Assembly: GCF_016801985.1 (NCBI RefSeq)
Contig: NZ_JAEVLS010000004.1
Location: 186,001-250,000, forward strand
Reading direction: 5' to 3'
DNA from: Steroidobacter gossypii
Lineage (GTDB): Bacteria; Pseudomonadota; Gammaproteobacteria; Steroidobacterales; Steroidobacteraceae
DNA length: 64,000 bases
The notes beneath the pieces are model-generated. The model ran no database searches, was not told the origin of the DNA, and saw only the letters and a list, made by a program, of their open reading frames with translations. The translations under genes and the position numbers were made by a program. Positions 55,160 to 64,000 of this stretch are shown one piece after another; the stretch's first letter is position 1; each line of letters opens with the position of its first letter.

Positions 55160-57466
55160 GTGTATTCCAGCCGCCTCCTGTTCGGATTGTCGCTCGCCGT
55201 CCTCTTCAGCCCCAACGTTTTTGCCGCCGAATACAATCCCGCGCGCACGCAACCCGCGGCCGTCAGCGCCAGTGCCGAGCGTGTGATCGTCAAGCTGAAG
55301 GACACCGCCTCATCGGCCGGCGCTCGAGCCAAGCCCGCTGGCGATGCGATGGCGGCGCTGGCCAGACGTAACAAGCTCAGCTTGAAGCAAACGCGCCCGA
55401 TCACCTCGGCCCTGCACGTCATGAAGTTCGAGCCGGAGTCCTCGGGTGAGTCCGTCGACGAGATTCTCGCGCGGCTGCGGGCGGATCCTGCTGTCGAATA
55501 TGTCGAGCTGGATGAACGACGCTATCCACAGGCGGTGCCCAACGATCCGTTGTATCTGGGGCAGTGGTACCTGCAGAACGCCGCCACGACGCCGAGCGCG
55601 ATCGACGCCGTCAGCGCGTGGGATGTGACGACCGGCAACATCGGCGTGGTGATCGCCGATATCGACACAGGCGTGTTGTACAACCACCCCGATCTGCTGC
55701 GACTCGCGGCAAGCGGGCGATTGCTGCCGGGCTACGATTTCATCTCCGATCCGGCCGTGGCGAACGACGGCGACGGACGGGACTCGGATCCGACCGACGC
55801 AGGCGACTGGGTCACCGTGGCGGAGGCGAACTCTGCGGCCTTCAGCCGTTGCTCTGCCTCCGAAAGCTCCTGGCATGGCACACGCGTCGCAGGGATCCTC
55901 GGTGCACGGACCAACAATTCAACCGGAGTTTCAGGCGTCACCTGGAGCAACTCGATTCTGCCGGTGCGCGTGCTGGGCAAATGCGGCGGATTCGATTCGG
56001 ACATTCTCGCCGCCATGCTGTGGTCCGGCGGAATACGGGTCGCCGGCGCGCCGGACAATCCTTTTCCGGCGAAGATCGAGAATCTGAGTCTCGGATCGCT
56101 CGGCACCGTCTGCCCCGCGAGCTATCGAGACGTGATCGGCCAACTCACTGCAGCCGGTGTGCTGGTCGTGGCAGCCGCTGGCAACGAAGGTGGCCCGGTC
56201 GGCATCCCCGCAAGGTGCCCTGGCGTTGCGGCGATCGCGGGGCTGCGACACACCGGCACCAAGGTAGGCTTCAGCAGCCTCGGGCCGGAGATCGCCCTCG
56301 GCGCGCCAGGCGGCAACTGTGTCAACACCGGCGCAGGCCAGCCTTGTTTGTATTCGATCGATACGACGTCCAACCTTGGCACGACCACCGCCTCGACCAA
56401 TGTTTACACCGATCGATTCAACATCAACGTCGGCACCAGCTTCGCGGCGCCGATCGTTTCGGGCATCGCTGGGCTCATGGTCGCCGTCAACGGCAATCTG
56501 AACTCATCTCAGCTGATCGCGCGGCTCAAGGAAGGAGCGACGACCTACCCGGTGTCGAGCGATCCAAACGTTCCGCTGTGTCGCGTGCCCACGGCCCCGA
56601 ACGATTTGCAGACCGCCGAGTGCAGTTGCACGACGCAGACATGTGGCGCGGGCATGGCCAATGCGAATCGCGCTGTGCAGGCGGCCCTTCGCCCTATCGC
56701 CGCCGTCATGACGCCTACCTCCATCAGTGCCGGACAGAGTGTCGTGTTGAACGGTTCAGGAAGTGCGGCGGCATGTAACAGCACCGTCGCCTCGTATGCA
56801 TGGACGGTCGTCAGCGGCTCGACTTCCATCTCGGGTAGCAATACCGATACAGCCACCGTCATTGCGCCATCCACGGATTCCTTCACCGTGCGACTCACCG
56901 TGACCGACGATATGGGTCGACAGGACACGGCCGATGTAATCGTGAGCTCGAGCGCCGTCACCACAACGGCGCCGTCGAACGCTGGAACAAATGCGTGCCC
57001 GATCAGCAATATCTCTGCCGTCACCGTGTCCGTGTCGCCGGCGAGCGCAAGCATTCAGGTGGGCGGTTCGCAAACATTCACGGCTGTGGTCACCGATGCT
57101 TCGGACACGACGGTGAGCTGGCGAGTCAACGACATCGCCGGCGGCAATGCGACTGTTGGCACCATCTCGACCAGCGGCGTGTATACAGCCCCGGCAAGCG
57201 TGCCGTCACCTGCGACCGTCACGATTACAGCAGTGTCGTCGGCGGACAGCAGCCGATCGGCGTCCGCACAAGTCACAATCAGTCCGGCTGCGAGTCCCTC
57301 CGACAGCGGCAGCGGTGGCGGTGGTGGTGGCGGCGGCGCGTTCGACTGGCTGTCGTTGATGTTTCTACTGCTGTTCGCTGCCGGCTACGCCGGTCGCCGC
57401 CCGCGCAGACTCACAAGCAACAATTCAAGAACTGTCATACGCGCCCGCCCGGCGCGCTCGCCTTGA
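55160..57466 (+). CDS. Secreted subtilisin-like serine peptidase (S8) with GlyGly-CTERM-like tail
   Basis: The 768-residue protein starts at GTG 55160 and has a signal peptide (LLFGLSLAVLFSPNVFAAE). A propeptide-like region (about 40-120) precedes the S8 domain, with Asp169 in IADIDTGVLYNHPDL, His239 in SSWHGTRVAGIL and Ser427 in GTSFAAPIVSGI. After about residue 510 come PKD-like and bacterial Ig-like segments. The end has a Gly run, a hydrophobic segment (FDWLSLMFLLLFAAGYAG) and RRPRR, the form of the GlyGly-CTERM sorting signal handled by rhombosortase and type II secretion. It is followed by an M35 peptidase gene. Confidence 0.93.
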   Translation: MYSSRLLFGLSLAVLFSPNVFAAEYNPARTQPAAVSASAERVIVKLKDTASSAGARAKPAGDAMAALARRNKLSLKQTRPITSALHVMKFEPESSGESVDEILARLRADPAVEYVELDERRYPQAVPNDPLYLGQWYLQNAATTPSAIDAVSAWDVTTGNIGVVIADIDTGVLYNHPDLLRLAASGRLLPGYDFISDPAVANDGDGRDSDPTDAGDWVTVAEANSAAFSRCSASESSWHGTRVAGILGARTNNSTGVSGVTWSNSILPVRVLGKCGGFDSDILAAMLWSGGIRVAGAPDNPFPAKIENLSLGSLGTVCPASYRDVIGQLTAAGVLVVAAAGNEGGPVGIPARCPGVAAIAGLRHTGTKVGFSSLGPEIALGAPGGNCVNTGAGQPCLYSIDTTSNLGTTTASTNVYTDRFNINVGTSFAAPIVSGIAGLMVAVNGNLNSSQLIARLKEGATTYPVSSDPNVPLCRVPTAPNDLQTAECSCTTQTCGAGMANANRAVQAALRPIAAVMTPTSISAGQSVVLNGSGSAAACNSTVASYAWTVVSGSTSISGSNTDTATVIAPSTDSFTVRLTVTDDMGRQDTADVIVSSSAVTTTAPSNAGTNACPISNISAVTVSVSPASASIQVGGSQTFTAVVTDASDTTVSWRVNDIAGGNATVGTISTSGVYTAPASVPSPATVTITAVSSADSSRSASAQVTISPAASPSDSGSGGGGGGGGAFDWLSLMFLLLFAAGYAGRRPRRLTSNNSRTVIRARPARSP

Positions 57467-57607
57467 GGCTGCGCGCTCGACTCGGCGGCGCCTGATGTCG
57501 CCTTGACACGGATCGACCCCGCCCATTAGATGCGTACGCCGGCAAGTCCGGCGCAGCGGCCTCGCCGCTGCCCACAGAAGATCGAGAGCAAGCAAAAGGA
57601 GTTGCTT

Positions 57608-58705
57608 ATGGATCTCTATACTTTTCTCCGTCGTCCTCTGAGTCTCTATGGGCTGATCGCCGCCCTGTTGTTCGCACTCCCTGCCGCGGCCGCGAATGGG
57701 CCGTTGCAAACCAAGTTGGCCCCGGTGGCCGACGATCAGCGAATCACCGTCCGTGTCACCTTCACCAACACCTCGAACGAGGATGTGTACTTTCTAGCCT
57801 ACGAAACTCCGCTGCGCGGTATCGAGCGGGATCTGTTCGTCGTCGAGCTGGACGGAGAGCGCATGCCATACACCGGCATCGTCGCGTTCCGCGCGGCTCC
57901 CACCAAGGAGGATTGGATACAACTCGCACCGGGAACTGAAATATCGGAGGTAATAGACATCTCGGCCGCATACGACACACGCCGCAGTGGCACTTATCAG
58001 GTTCGCTACAACGCAGTTCAGCAAATCCACCAGGGTGTCGTGCCCAGCACATCTCCAGCAGTCGACGCGCAAGGTTTGGGAACAACTTCACAATACGTCG
58101 GTAAAGGCGTGTCGTCGGAATCGATCTCGGTATCGATTTCCGGAACGCCCGCATCCGCCAAAGATCTGGAACCGTTTGCGAAACCCGACGTGGCGCCCGA
58201 CTACGTGTCCGGCGAGTTCGAATGGCCCGCCGCCACCTACGGCTGCCAAAGCCCGTCCGTCATCAATTCAGCGCAGTCGACCGCGCGCAGCCGAGCACAA
58301 CGCGCTTATAACACTGCGACGAGCTTCAACTCCTGGTATCAAACCTGGTTCGGCAACTCGCCGTCGGCCGTCTCCACGGTCCGCTCACGCTTCGCCAACG
58401 CATACAACCGGCTCGGCCAGAATGTCGATTACTACTGCGGATCGTACGCTCCCTACTGCTCCGCCGGCGTGGTCGCCTACACCTATAAAACCACCAGCAA
58501 CCGGGTGTATCTGTGCTCGGCGTTCTGGAGCTACTCGGATAAAGGGCACGTGATCGGTCACGAGGCATATCACTGGAACACTGTCGCCGGCGCTGACGAT
58601 GTGACTTACGGCTTCAGTCAGTGTCAAAGCCTGGCGCGAACGCGGCCGAACGACGCGCTTCGCAACGCAGACAACTATGCGTATGCCGCCGACACTGCGC
58701 CCTGA
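57608..58705 (+). CDS. Secreted M35-like (aspzincin) metallopeptidase
   Basis: The 365-residue protein starts at ATG 57608 with AAAAGGAG upstream and a signal peptide (LIAALLFALPAAAANG). The first 170 residues form a beta-sandwich with VRVTFTNTSNEDVYFLAYETPL, as in peptidyl-Lys peptidases. The catalytic part has HExxH at His318-Glu319-His322 (IGHEAYHWN) and the third ligand in GADDVTYG (Asp330 or Asp331), the aspzincin signature. Several Cys (YYCGSYAPYC) suggest disulfides. M35 enzymes are best known from fungi and some secreting bacteria. It is 140 bases downstream of the subtilase gene, and a hairpin follows it. Confidence 0.9.
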   Translation: MDLYTFLRRPLSLYGLIAALLFALPAAAANGPLQTKLAPVADDQRITVRVTFTNTSNEDVYFLAYETPLRGIERDLFVVELDGERMPYTGIVAFRAAPTKEDWIQLAPGTEISEVIDISAAYDTRRSGTYQVRYNAVQQIHQGVVPSTSPAVDAQGLGTTSQYVGKGVSSESISVSISGTPASAKDLEPFAKPDVAPDYVSGEFEWPAATYGCQSPSVINSAQSTARSRAQRAYNTATSFNSWYQTWFGNSPSAVSTVRSRFANAYNRLGQNVDYYCGSYAPYCSAGVVAYTYKTTSNRVYLCSAFWSYSDKGHVIGHEAYHWNTVAGADDVTYGFSQCQSLARTRPNDALRNADNYAYAADTAP

Positions 58706-58745
58706 AGGCGCGACTCGAAAAGTTTGCTGACTTCGTAGCAGCGAT

Positions 58746-58773
58746 CGGCGGGGTGACTTTGCTCACCCCGCCG
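58746..58773 (+). terminator. Hairpin after the metallopeptidase gene
   Basis: CGGCGGGGTGA (58746-58756) pairs perfectly with TCACCCCGCCG (58763-58773) over a six-base loop, 40 bases after the stop. No U-tract follows, so it may aid termination or message stability. Confidence 0.5.
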
Positions 58774-58814
58774 TGGCGGCGCAACTGGCTGATGCGTCCG
58801 TTATACTCATCGCC

Positions 58815-59441
58815 ATGTACCAGCCACCTCTGTTCGCCGAATCCAGGCCCGAGGAACTGTTCCGCCTCATGCGCGAATATCCCCTCGGCATGCTCGTCAC
58901 GCACACGACGAGCGGCCTGGAGGCCAACCACCTTCCCTTTCTCGTAGATGAAGCGCGAGGCGCGTTCGGTACCTTGCTGGCGCATGTCGCGCGCGCCAAC
59001 CCGATCTGGCAACAGGTCAGCGACGGCGACGAGGTGTTGGCGGTGTTTCGCGGAGCTTCAGGCTACATCTCGCCGAATTGGTACCCGAGCAAGCAGGAGA
59101 CTCATCGGCATGTACCGACCTGGAACTACGAGGTGGTGCATGCTCACGGCCGCATCCACGTGCGTGACGACGAGAAGTTCGTTCGCGGGGTGGTGGCGCG
59201 CCTCACTCGCAACCATGAATCGAGCGAGCCCCGGCCCTGGAAAATGAGCGATGCGCCGGAGGACTACCTCGCCGAGTTGCTGGGTGACATCGTGGGCATC
59301 GAAGTCGAACTGACGCGAGTGCAAGGCAAACGCAAGCTCAGCCAGAACCGCGAGCCTCGCGACTTCGAAGCCACGGTGCGCGCCCTGGAAGAACGAGGTC
59401 ACACGGACCTCGCATCAGCGATGAAGCGAGCGACCGATTAG
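58815..59441 (+). CDS. PaiB-like FMN-binding protein
   Basis: The 208-residue protein starts MYQPPLFAESRPEELFRLMR at ATG 58815 and has GLEANHLPFLVDE, AVFRGASGYISPNWYPSKQE and VPTWNYEVVHAHGRIHV, all typical of the FMN_bind_2/PaiB family (PF04299). Bacillus PaiB is a transcriptional or protease-control protein; in Proteobacteria the role is open and an FMN-dependent activity is possible. It is a cytoplasmic, split-barrel-fold protein of about the usual length. It follows the M35 peptidase gene in the same direction, which recalls the link of PaiB with protease production, but this is only suggestive. Confidence 0.9.
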   Translation: MYQPPLFAESRPEELFRLMREYPLGMLVTHTTSGLEANHLPFLVDEARGAFGTLLAHVARANPIWQQVSDGDEVLAVFRGASGYISPNWYPSKQETHRHVPTWNYEVVHAHGRIHVRDDEKFVRGVVARLTRNHESSEPRPWKMSDAPEDYLAELLGDIVGIEVELTRVQGKRKLSQNREPRDFEATVRALEERGHTDLASAMKRATD

Positions 59442-59598
59442 ATTTCGAGACAAGACACGCCTCCAGCGCCGCCAGCCCTGACGGCAGCATCGCGCCCGGT
59501 GCACGGCTGCCGTGCGGGGCTGAGTGGCAACGCCGACGTGACTCGGACACGCGCGTGCGGCACAATTGTCTGAGTTGTTCTCCCGACCGGGTGCCTTC

Positions 59599-61023
59599 AT
59601 GACTGATCTGTCGCGCCGCTTGTTCCTCGGCGCCGCCACCGTTTTGGCCGCATGCCCGAGCTTGGGGCGAACGGCGACTGCTTCGACCGCTGCAGCCGCG
59701 GAGAATCCGTTGGTGCCGCAACGGGCCGATGCACAGATTTTCCGCCACGATGGCGACTACTACATGATGGCCTCCGTCCCCGAGTACGACCGGCTGATCA
59801 TTCGCCGCGCGCCGACGCTTGCAGGACTGCGCACAGCGGAGGAGATCGTGGTGTGGCGCCGGCCTGCGAGCGGTCGAATGGCGGGTCACATCTGGGCGCC
59901 CGAGCTGCACTTCGTCGATGGCCGCTGGCTCATTTATTTCGCGGCCGGCGATGGCGACGACAGGTTCCGCATCAGAACATACGTGCTACGCGCCTTGGGC
60001 TCAGACCCACTCGCTTCGAAGTGGGAGTTGCTCGGAAAGCTGGAGACGCCTTGGGATACGTTCACGCTGGACGCGACGCTGCTCGAACACCGCGGCGTGC
60101 GTTACATCAGTTGGGCTCAACACGAGCCCGGCTTCGACAACAACACGAATGTTTATCTCGCGCCACTCGCCACGCCCACGACGCTGGCGCGTGCGCCGGC
60201 ACGACTGACTGTCCCGACGCTTGACTGGGAGATTCAAGGCTTCAAGGTCAACGAAGGTCCCGCCTTTCTGGCGCGCAATGGGCGCCTGTTCATGACCTAC
60301 TCCGCGAGCGCGACCGACGCTCGTTACTGCCTGGGCCTGCTCACAGCGCCTGATGACGCCGACATCATGAACACGGCCGTGTGGACCAAGTCGCCGCAGC
60401 CGGTATTTGTCAGCTCCAAGGCAACCAGCGTCTATGGACCCGGGCACAACAGTTTCACGGTCGATGAGCAGGGTCATGACCTGCTCGTGTATCACGGCCG
60501 CGATTACGAGAAGATCGTTGGCGATCCACTGTACGATCCGAATCGTCACACTCGCATCCAGCGACTTTACTTCCGCGCCGACGGCACGCCGGACTTCGGT
60601 ATTCCCGTCGGTAACGGCGTGCTGCCCGACCGCTGGTCGCCACTGGATCGCTCCGATCGATTCGTAAGCGTCAAGGGAGAACGCGTCGTTGTGGGCGCCG
60701 GCCCGGTGGCAACGACCCAGTTCCGCCAGGTGACCAGCCGCCTGGATGCAAACAAAATATCGCTCGTCCCCATCGAGTCCCCCGCAAGCAAGCTCGTCGT
60801 CAACGCCGATTCAACTGTGACTGTGGCGCGCGACGACGGCAGCAACGGCTTCGCTCAACGCAGCAGCTTCGTCAAACAACCGGGACTCGCCGATCCAAAA
60901 GCCGTCAGCTTCGCCTCCCTCGCTTCGCCATCGCGCTACCTGCGACACGTCAACGGCGTGCTCCGACTCGCGCCCGTGAGCTCGGCAGCCGATCGGGCCG
61001 CAGCGACTTTCGCTGGCAGTTGA
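59599..61023 (+). CDS. Exported GH43 arabinofuranosidase with C-terminal AbfB (CBM42) domain
   Basis: The 474-residue enzyme starts at ATG 59599 with a Tat-like signal (LSRRLFLGAATVLAAC). The GH43 propeller spans about residues 35-330: ADAQIFRHDGDYYMMAS (general base Asp), IWAPELHFVDGRWLIYF, TFTLDATLLEHRG (second Asp) and KVNEGPAFLARNG (acid Glu), plus a VYGPGHNSFTVDE metal-His region. Residues about 375-474 form an AbfB beta-trefoil piece with SFVKQPGLADPKAVSFASL and SRYLRHVNGVLRL, which binds arabinose side chains. It complements the arabinoxylan locus 38 kb away but stands alone here. The upstream 157 bases show no clear promoter. Confidence 0.92.
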   Translation: MTDLSRRLFLGAATVLAACPSLGRTATASTAAAAENPLVPQRADAQIFRHDGDYYMMASVPEYDRLIIRRAPTLAGLRTAEEIVVWRRPASGRMAGHIWAPELHFVDGRWLIYFAAGDGDDRFRIRTYVLRALGSDPLASKWELLGKLETPWDTFTLDATLLEHRGVRYISWAQHEPGFDNNTNVYLAPLATPTTLARAPARLTVPTLDWEIQGFKVNEGPAFLARNGRLFMTYSASATDARYCLGLLTAPDDADIMNTAVWTKSPQPVFVSSKATSVYGPGHNSFTVDEQGHDLLVYHGRDYEKIVGDPLYDPNRHTRIQRLYFRADGTPDFGIPVGNGVLPDRWSPLDRSDRFVSVKGERVVVGAGPVATTQFRQVTSRLDANKISLVPIESPASKLVVNADSTVTVARDDGSNGFAQRSSFVKQPGLADPKAVSFASLASPSRYLRHVNGVLRLAPVSSAADRAAATFAGS

Positions 61024-61078
61024 AGCAGCCGCCCGGTCGCTTACATAAGACATAAACAATCGGCAGGAACGCTATGTC

Positions 61079-61100
61079 CAAACGCGCGCCTGCGCGTTTG
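61079..61100. other. Hairpin without U-tract between GH43 and VWA-protein genes
   Basis: CAAACGCGC (61079-61087) pairs with GCGCGTTTG (61092-61100) around a four-base loop. It lies about 56 bases after the GH43 stop. Neither side has a run of T, so a simple intrinsic terminator is not certain. Confidence 0.4.
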
Positions 61101-61240
61101 AAAATGGTGCATGCTCGGGGCACGAGTGCATCCCTTGGCGCACGGCATGAGCAACGCCTCGCGTCTGGTTGGCAGCACGGATGTTATCTGATCGCAGCCC
61201 GTGAATGACGGCTGCCTGTTGGCTAGGGAGTGGCAAAGTG

Positions 61241-64000
61241 ATGCCCGCAAGGTGGTTGGCTTGTTGTTTTGCCGTGCTCGGCGCATTGACGGCTCAAATC
61301 GCCGCAGCCGACTGGCTCACCGATCAGCGCCAGCAGGATGGCAGCTTTGCCACTGCCGCAGATGTCTCGACTCCTTACCAGTCCACTGCTGAAGCCGTCA
61401 GCACGCTGCACGCACTCGGTCGCGCGGTGGAAATAGGCGATGCCCAACAATACCTGCTGCGCCAGGAGTACTCCGGCACGGAGTTCCTGGCTCGCCGCAT
61501 CGTTGCGGCGGCAACAGCGGGCGTGGCCGCGCCTGAGCTCGTGGCCGAACTTCTGCTTCATCAAAATGCGGACGGAGGCTTCGGCGAGTCGATCGGTTAT
61601 CAGAGCACGGCGCTGGATACCGCGTTCGCATTGGACGCTCTGGTAGCCAGCGGCCATCTCTCCTCGACCCCGGCGGGTTTCGGCGTCGGCTATCTTCAAC
61701 AACAGCAACAAAGCAGCGGCGCCTGGCTCGGCATCGACGGTGGCACGTCCGCATATACGACGGCGCTTTGCGTGCAGGCGCTTTGGAAGTTTCGGCATCG
61801 CTTCGCCGTAACGAACTCGATCAACGCCGCTCGAGCTCAGCTGCTCGCACAACGGGATGCGCAACATCTGTGGGGAGAGCCACACCTCAGCGCGCTGGTG
61901 CTCACTGCATTGCTACCGACGCTCGCTGACGCAACGACTCTTGCCGATTCGGTGAACGCGCTACGCGCCACGATGCTGGCGAACGGCAGTTTCAACAACG
62001 ACGTATATACCACCGCGCTCGCCATGCGTGCGCTGGCCACCGCCGACGCGCCGTACGAGGATCAAATCAAGATTCGGGGACGGCTCATCGACGGCGACAC
62101 CCAGGCCGTGCTGCCGCGCGCACGAATCGACTTTACCGGCGCTGCTTCCACCACTGTTACAGCCGGCGACGATGGCCGATTCGAGTACGTTTCCGCCACC
62201 GCGGGCAGTTACTCGCTGGCGATCTCCGTCTCCGGTTATGCACCCGTCATCGCTTCCACAACCGTGCGCGCCGGCCAGACCGTGGATTTCGGTGATATCG
62301 CGCTCCTGCGTGGCCAGGCGCCCGTGGCCGCGGTGTTGCAAGGAAAGGTGACCGACAAGATCACCAACATCGGTATCGCCGGCGTCACCGTCGACGTAAT
62401 CGGACCCTCTCTGTCCGCCACCACCGATGCCGATGGCCATTATCAAATAGTCAATATTCCTCCGGGCGAAGCGACGCTGTCCGCACGCATCGACGGCTAT
62501 GGATCGGTGCAAGGTGCGGTGACGTTCGTCGCCGGCCAGGTCTACAACTTCTCGCCGCAGCTGATCGCGACGCCGGCGTCGGTCGTCGCAGTCGAAGGCA
62601 CGGTCATCAACGGTGACAACGGCATGGCGCTGCCCGGGGTCACGATCACAGCGACCACCTCTCAGGGCAGCATCACGGCTGTCACCGACGATTCGGGCGC
62701 TTACTCGCTGCAAAATATTGCGCCTGGCGCAGTCACGCTGACCGCAGCACTCGAAGGCTTTCATCCGATCGAAGGCACGGTGCAGGCCCGTGGCGGCACA
62801 ACGATCGTGTTCTCGCCGACGATGACGCCGATCGTAATGCCCGAGCCTCCCCCAGTCACAGGTCAAGTCAGGGGCGTGATCGTCGACAGTCTCAGCGGTG
62901 CGCAGCTCGCCAACGCGACGGTGCGTTTCTTTGTCGGCTCCACTCAACGAGCGACCGGCACGACGGACGCCGATGGACGATTCCTTCTCACCAACATCTC
63001 GGGCAACGGCGAGCTGCGCATTACGCGCACGAGCTATCAGAACCTGACGATCCCAGCCACCATCGTGGCGGGCATGGGACTGGACATGGGCGCCATCGAG
63101 TTGACGCGCACATCGCTGGGCACGGGCGGCGCCTTCCGGGGCGTCGTCAAGGATGTCGCCACCGATCAGGTTCGCTCCGGCGTCACGGTCACGGCGCGCT
63201 TCGGCTCCACCACACGCACCGACACGACCGACTCGGCGGGCGTGTTTGAATTCACCGGTTTGAACCCGCTACAAGGCAGCGCCCGCCTGACACGCACGGG
63301 CTACGAGCCGCTCGATCTTGGCCTGACGCTGGCGCTCGGCGAGATGATCGATCTCGGCACGTTGTATGTGCGCCCGGTCGACACCAGCGATGTAAGAGGC
63401 GATCTGTCCGTTTACACCCTGCGCGTGCAAGGGGTGCACATCGATCCCGAGACATATGCGGTCTCCGGCGCACTCGCCGTGGAGATCCATAACAGCGGTT
63501 CCGCCAACCTCACCGGCGCCGCCAACGTCAAAGCTTTCTTCGATGCGAATCGCAACGGTGCATTCGATGCGGGCGAGCCTGACCTCGGCAACGCGTCCAT
63601 GGCGATTGCCATGGACCCAGGCTCGGTAGAGTCGGTGAGCATCCCCTTGTCCGGCACGGTCGCATTCCGCGATGCGCCGATCAGCGTCTGGCTCGACAGC
63701 GAAAACACGCTGATCGAACAATCCGAGACCAATAACGTCGACACCACCGCCGGCATCTGCGGGAACGCGCAACGCCTCGCAGTCGACCTCGGCCTGTGCA
63801 TGGATTCTTCGGGCAGCATGAGCGCCGCGGACTTCCAGCTGCAACTGGCGGGTACCGCTGCCGCCGTCGAGAATGCATCGATCATCCCGCACGATGGATC
63901 GGTGCGCCTCACCGTAATGCAGTTCTCCAGCGCCACGACGGTGGAGCTGGCGCCAACGGTGGTGACCGAGGCGAACGCCGCAACGCTTGCATCGCGGATT
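61241..64000 (+). CDS. Large secreted multidomain protein: toroid, CarboxypepD_reg-like repeats, CARDB, VWA (cut by window edge)
   Basis: The frame is open for 920 codons from ATG 61241 (GTG 61238 possible; AGGGAG upstream) to the window edge without a stop. A signal peptide (MPARWLACCFAVLGALTAQIAA) leads into an alpha/alpha toroid (residues 25-270) with QW-type motifs such as DQRQQDGSF, LLLHQNADGGFGES and QQQQSSGAWLG, as in terpene-cyclase-fold proteins. Five CarboxypepD_reg-like beta modules of about 80 residues follow (starts near 276, 366, 451, 543 and 632), each with TDADGHY/FxxxNI-type turns. A CARDB-like domain (721-835) with a FFDANRNGAFDAGEPDL calcium loop precedes a VWA domain whose MIDAS residues are Asp855, Ser857 and Ser859 (MDSSGSMS). 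The whole points to a surface or secreted adhesion protein. The remainder lies outside. Confidence 0.85.
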   Translation, partial: MPARWLACCFAVLGALTAQIAAADWLTDQRQQDGSFATAADVSTPYQSTAEAVSTLHALGRAVEIGDAQQYLLRQEYSGTEFLARRIVAAATAGVAAPELVAELLLHQNADGGFGESIGYQSTALDTAFALDALVASGHLSSTPAGFGVGYLQQQQQSSGAWLGIDGGTSAYTTALCVQALWKFRHRFAVTNSINAARAQLLAQRDAQHLWGEPHLSALVLTALLPTLADATTLADSVNALRATMLANGSFNNDVYTTALAMRALATADAPYEDQIKIRGRLIDGDTQAVLPRARIDFTGAASTTVTAGDDGRFEYVSATAGSYSLAISVSGYAPVIASTTVRAGQTVDFGDIALLRGQAPVAAVLQGKVTDKITNIGIAGVTVDVIGPSLSATTDADGHYQIVNIPPGEATLSARIDGYGSVQGAVTFVAGQVYNFSPQLIATPASVVAVEGTVINGDNGMALPGVTITATTSQGSITAVTDDSGAYSLQNIAPGAVTLTAALEGFHPIEGTVQARGGTTIVFSPTMTPIVMPEPPPVTGQVRGVIVDSLSGAQLANATVRFFVGSTQRATGTTDADGRFLLTNISGNGELRITRTSYQNLTIPATIVAGMGLDMGAIELTRTSLGTGGAFRGVVKDVATDQVRSGVTVTARFGSTTRTDTTDSAGVFEFTGLNPLQGSARLTRTGYEPLDLGLTLALGEMIDLGTLYVRPVDTSDVRGDLSVYTLRVQGVHIDPETYAVSGALAVEIHNSGSANLTGAANVKAFFDANRNGAFDAGEPDLGNASMAIAMDPGSVESVSIPLSGTVAFRDAPISVWLDSENTLIEQSETNNVDTTAGICGNAQRLAVDLGLCMDSSGSMSAADFQLQLAGTAAAVENASIIPHDGSVRLTVMQFSSATTVELAPTVVTEANAATLASRI

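Overview
The window is GC-rich, gene-dense bacterial DNA. Its many TonB-dependent outer-membrane receptors, SapC and PrnA-like halogenase genes, cytochrome-linked periplasmic dehydrogenases and twin-arginine-type signals suggest a free-living, plant-polymer-degrading gammaproteobacterium. A relative of the Xanthomonadales/Steroidobacteraceae would fit, but that is inference from gene content, since no rRNA or tRNA gene is present.

Region 1 (1-1975) is regulatory: a partial AraC-type regulator cut by the left edge, a half-length SDR fragment coupled to it, and a divergent LysR regulator. Region 2 (2084-21962) is an arabinoxylan-utilisation locus. It starts with a secreted GH10 xylanase carrying two CBM60-like modules on the + strand. 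A long - strand series then reads, in transcription order: TonB receptor, tryptophan-halogenase-like flavoprotein, SapC-family protein, two alpha/beta-hydrolase esterases, cupin-8 protein, GH3 beta-xylosidase, GH51 arabinofuranosidase, FCD-GntR regulator, second TonB receptor and GH43 enzyme. Terminators follow both receptor genes. The products would bind and import xylan oligomers, remove acyl and arabinosyl side groups and release xylose.

Region 3 (22496-40948) is an oxidative catabolic island around an FCD-GntR regulator (28342-29061). One arm encodes an amidohydrolase, an MFS transporter and a GMC dehydrogenase/Tat small subunit/cytochrome c triad. Another encodes an iron-type alcohol dehydrogenase and an aldehyde dehydrogenase. 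A third encodes an MFS transporter, a CaiB-type CoA-transferase and an enoyl-CoA hydratase. A fourth encodes a bicupin, a PQQ dehydrogenase, a small cytochrome c, a Tat-exported ABM-like protein, an SMP-30 lactonase and another bicupin. Three related AT-rich operator-like sites (28226-28245, 29133-29152, 35311-35337) sit at the promoters of these arms and suggest one regulon. The substrate is not evident.

Region 4 (40955-52503) is mixed: a large DUF6493-like protein paired with a SWIM zinc-finger protein, a second exported amidohydrolase, an S9 peptidase, an AraC regulator, a PIN/Phd toxin-antitoxin pair and a membrane desaturase with an unusual middle histidine box. Region 5 (52781-64000) holds a fusion of a haem-oxygenase-like diiron domain with a VOC domain, small secreted proteins, a subtilase with a GlyGly-CTERM-like tail, an M35 metallopeptidase, a PaiB-like protein and an exported GH43-AbfB arabinofuranosidase. 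The last gene is the 5' part (at least 920 codons) of a secreted protein with a cyclase-like toroid, five CarboxypepD_reg-like repeats, a CARDB domain and a VWA domain; it runs off the right edge.
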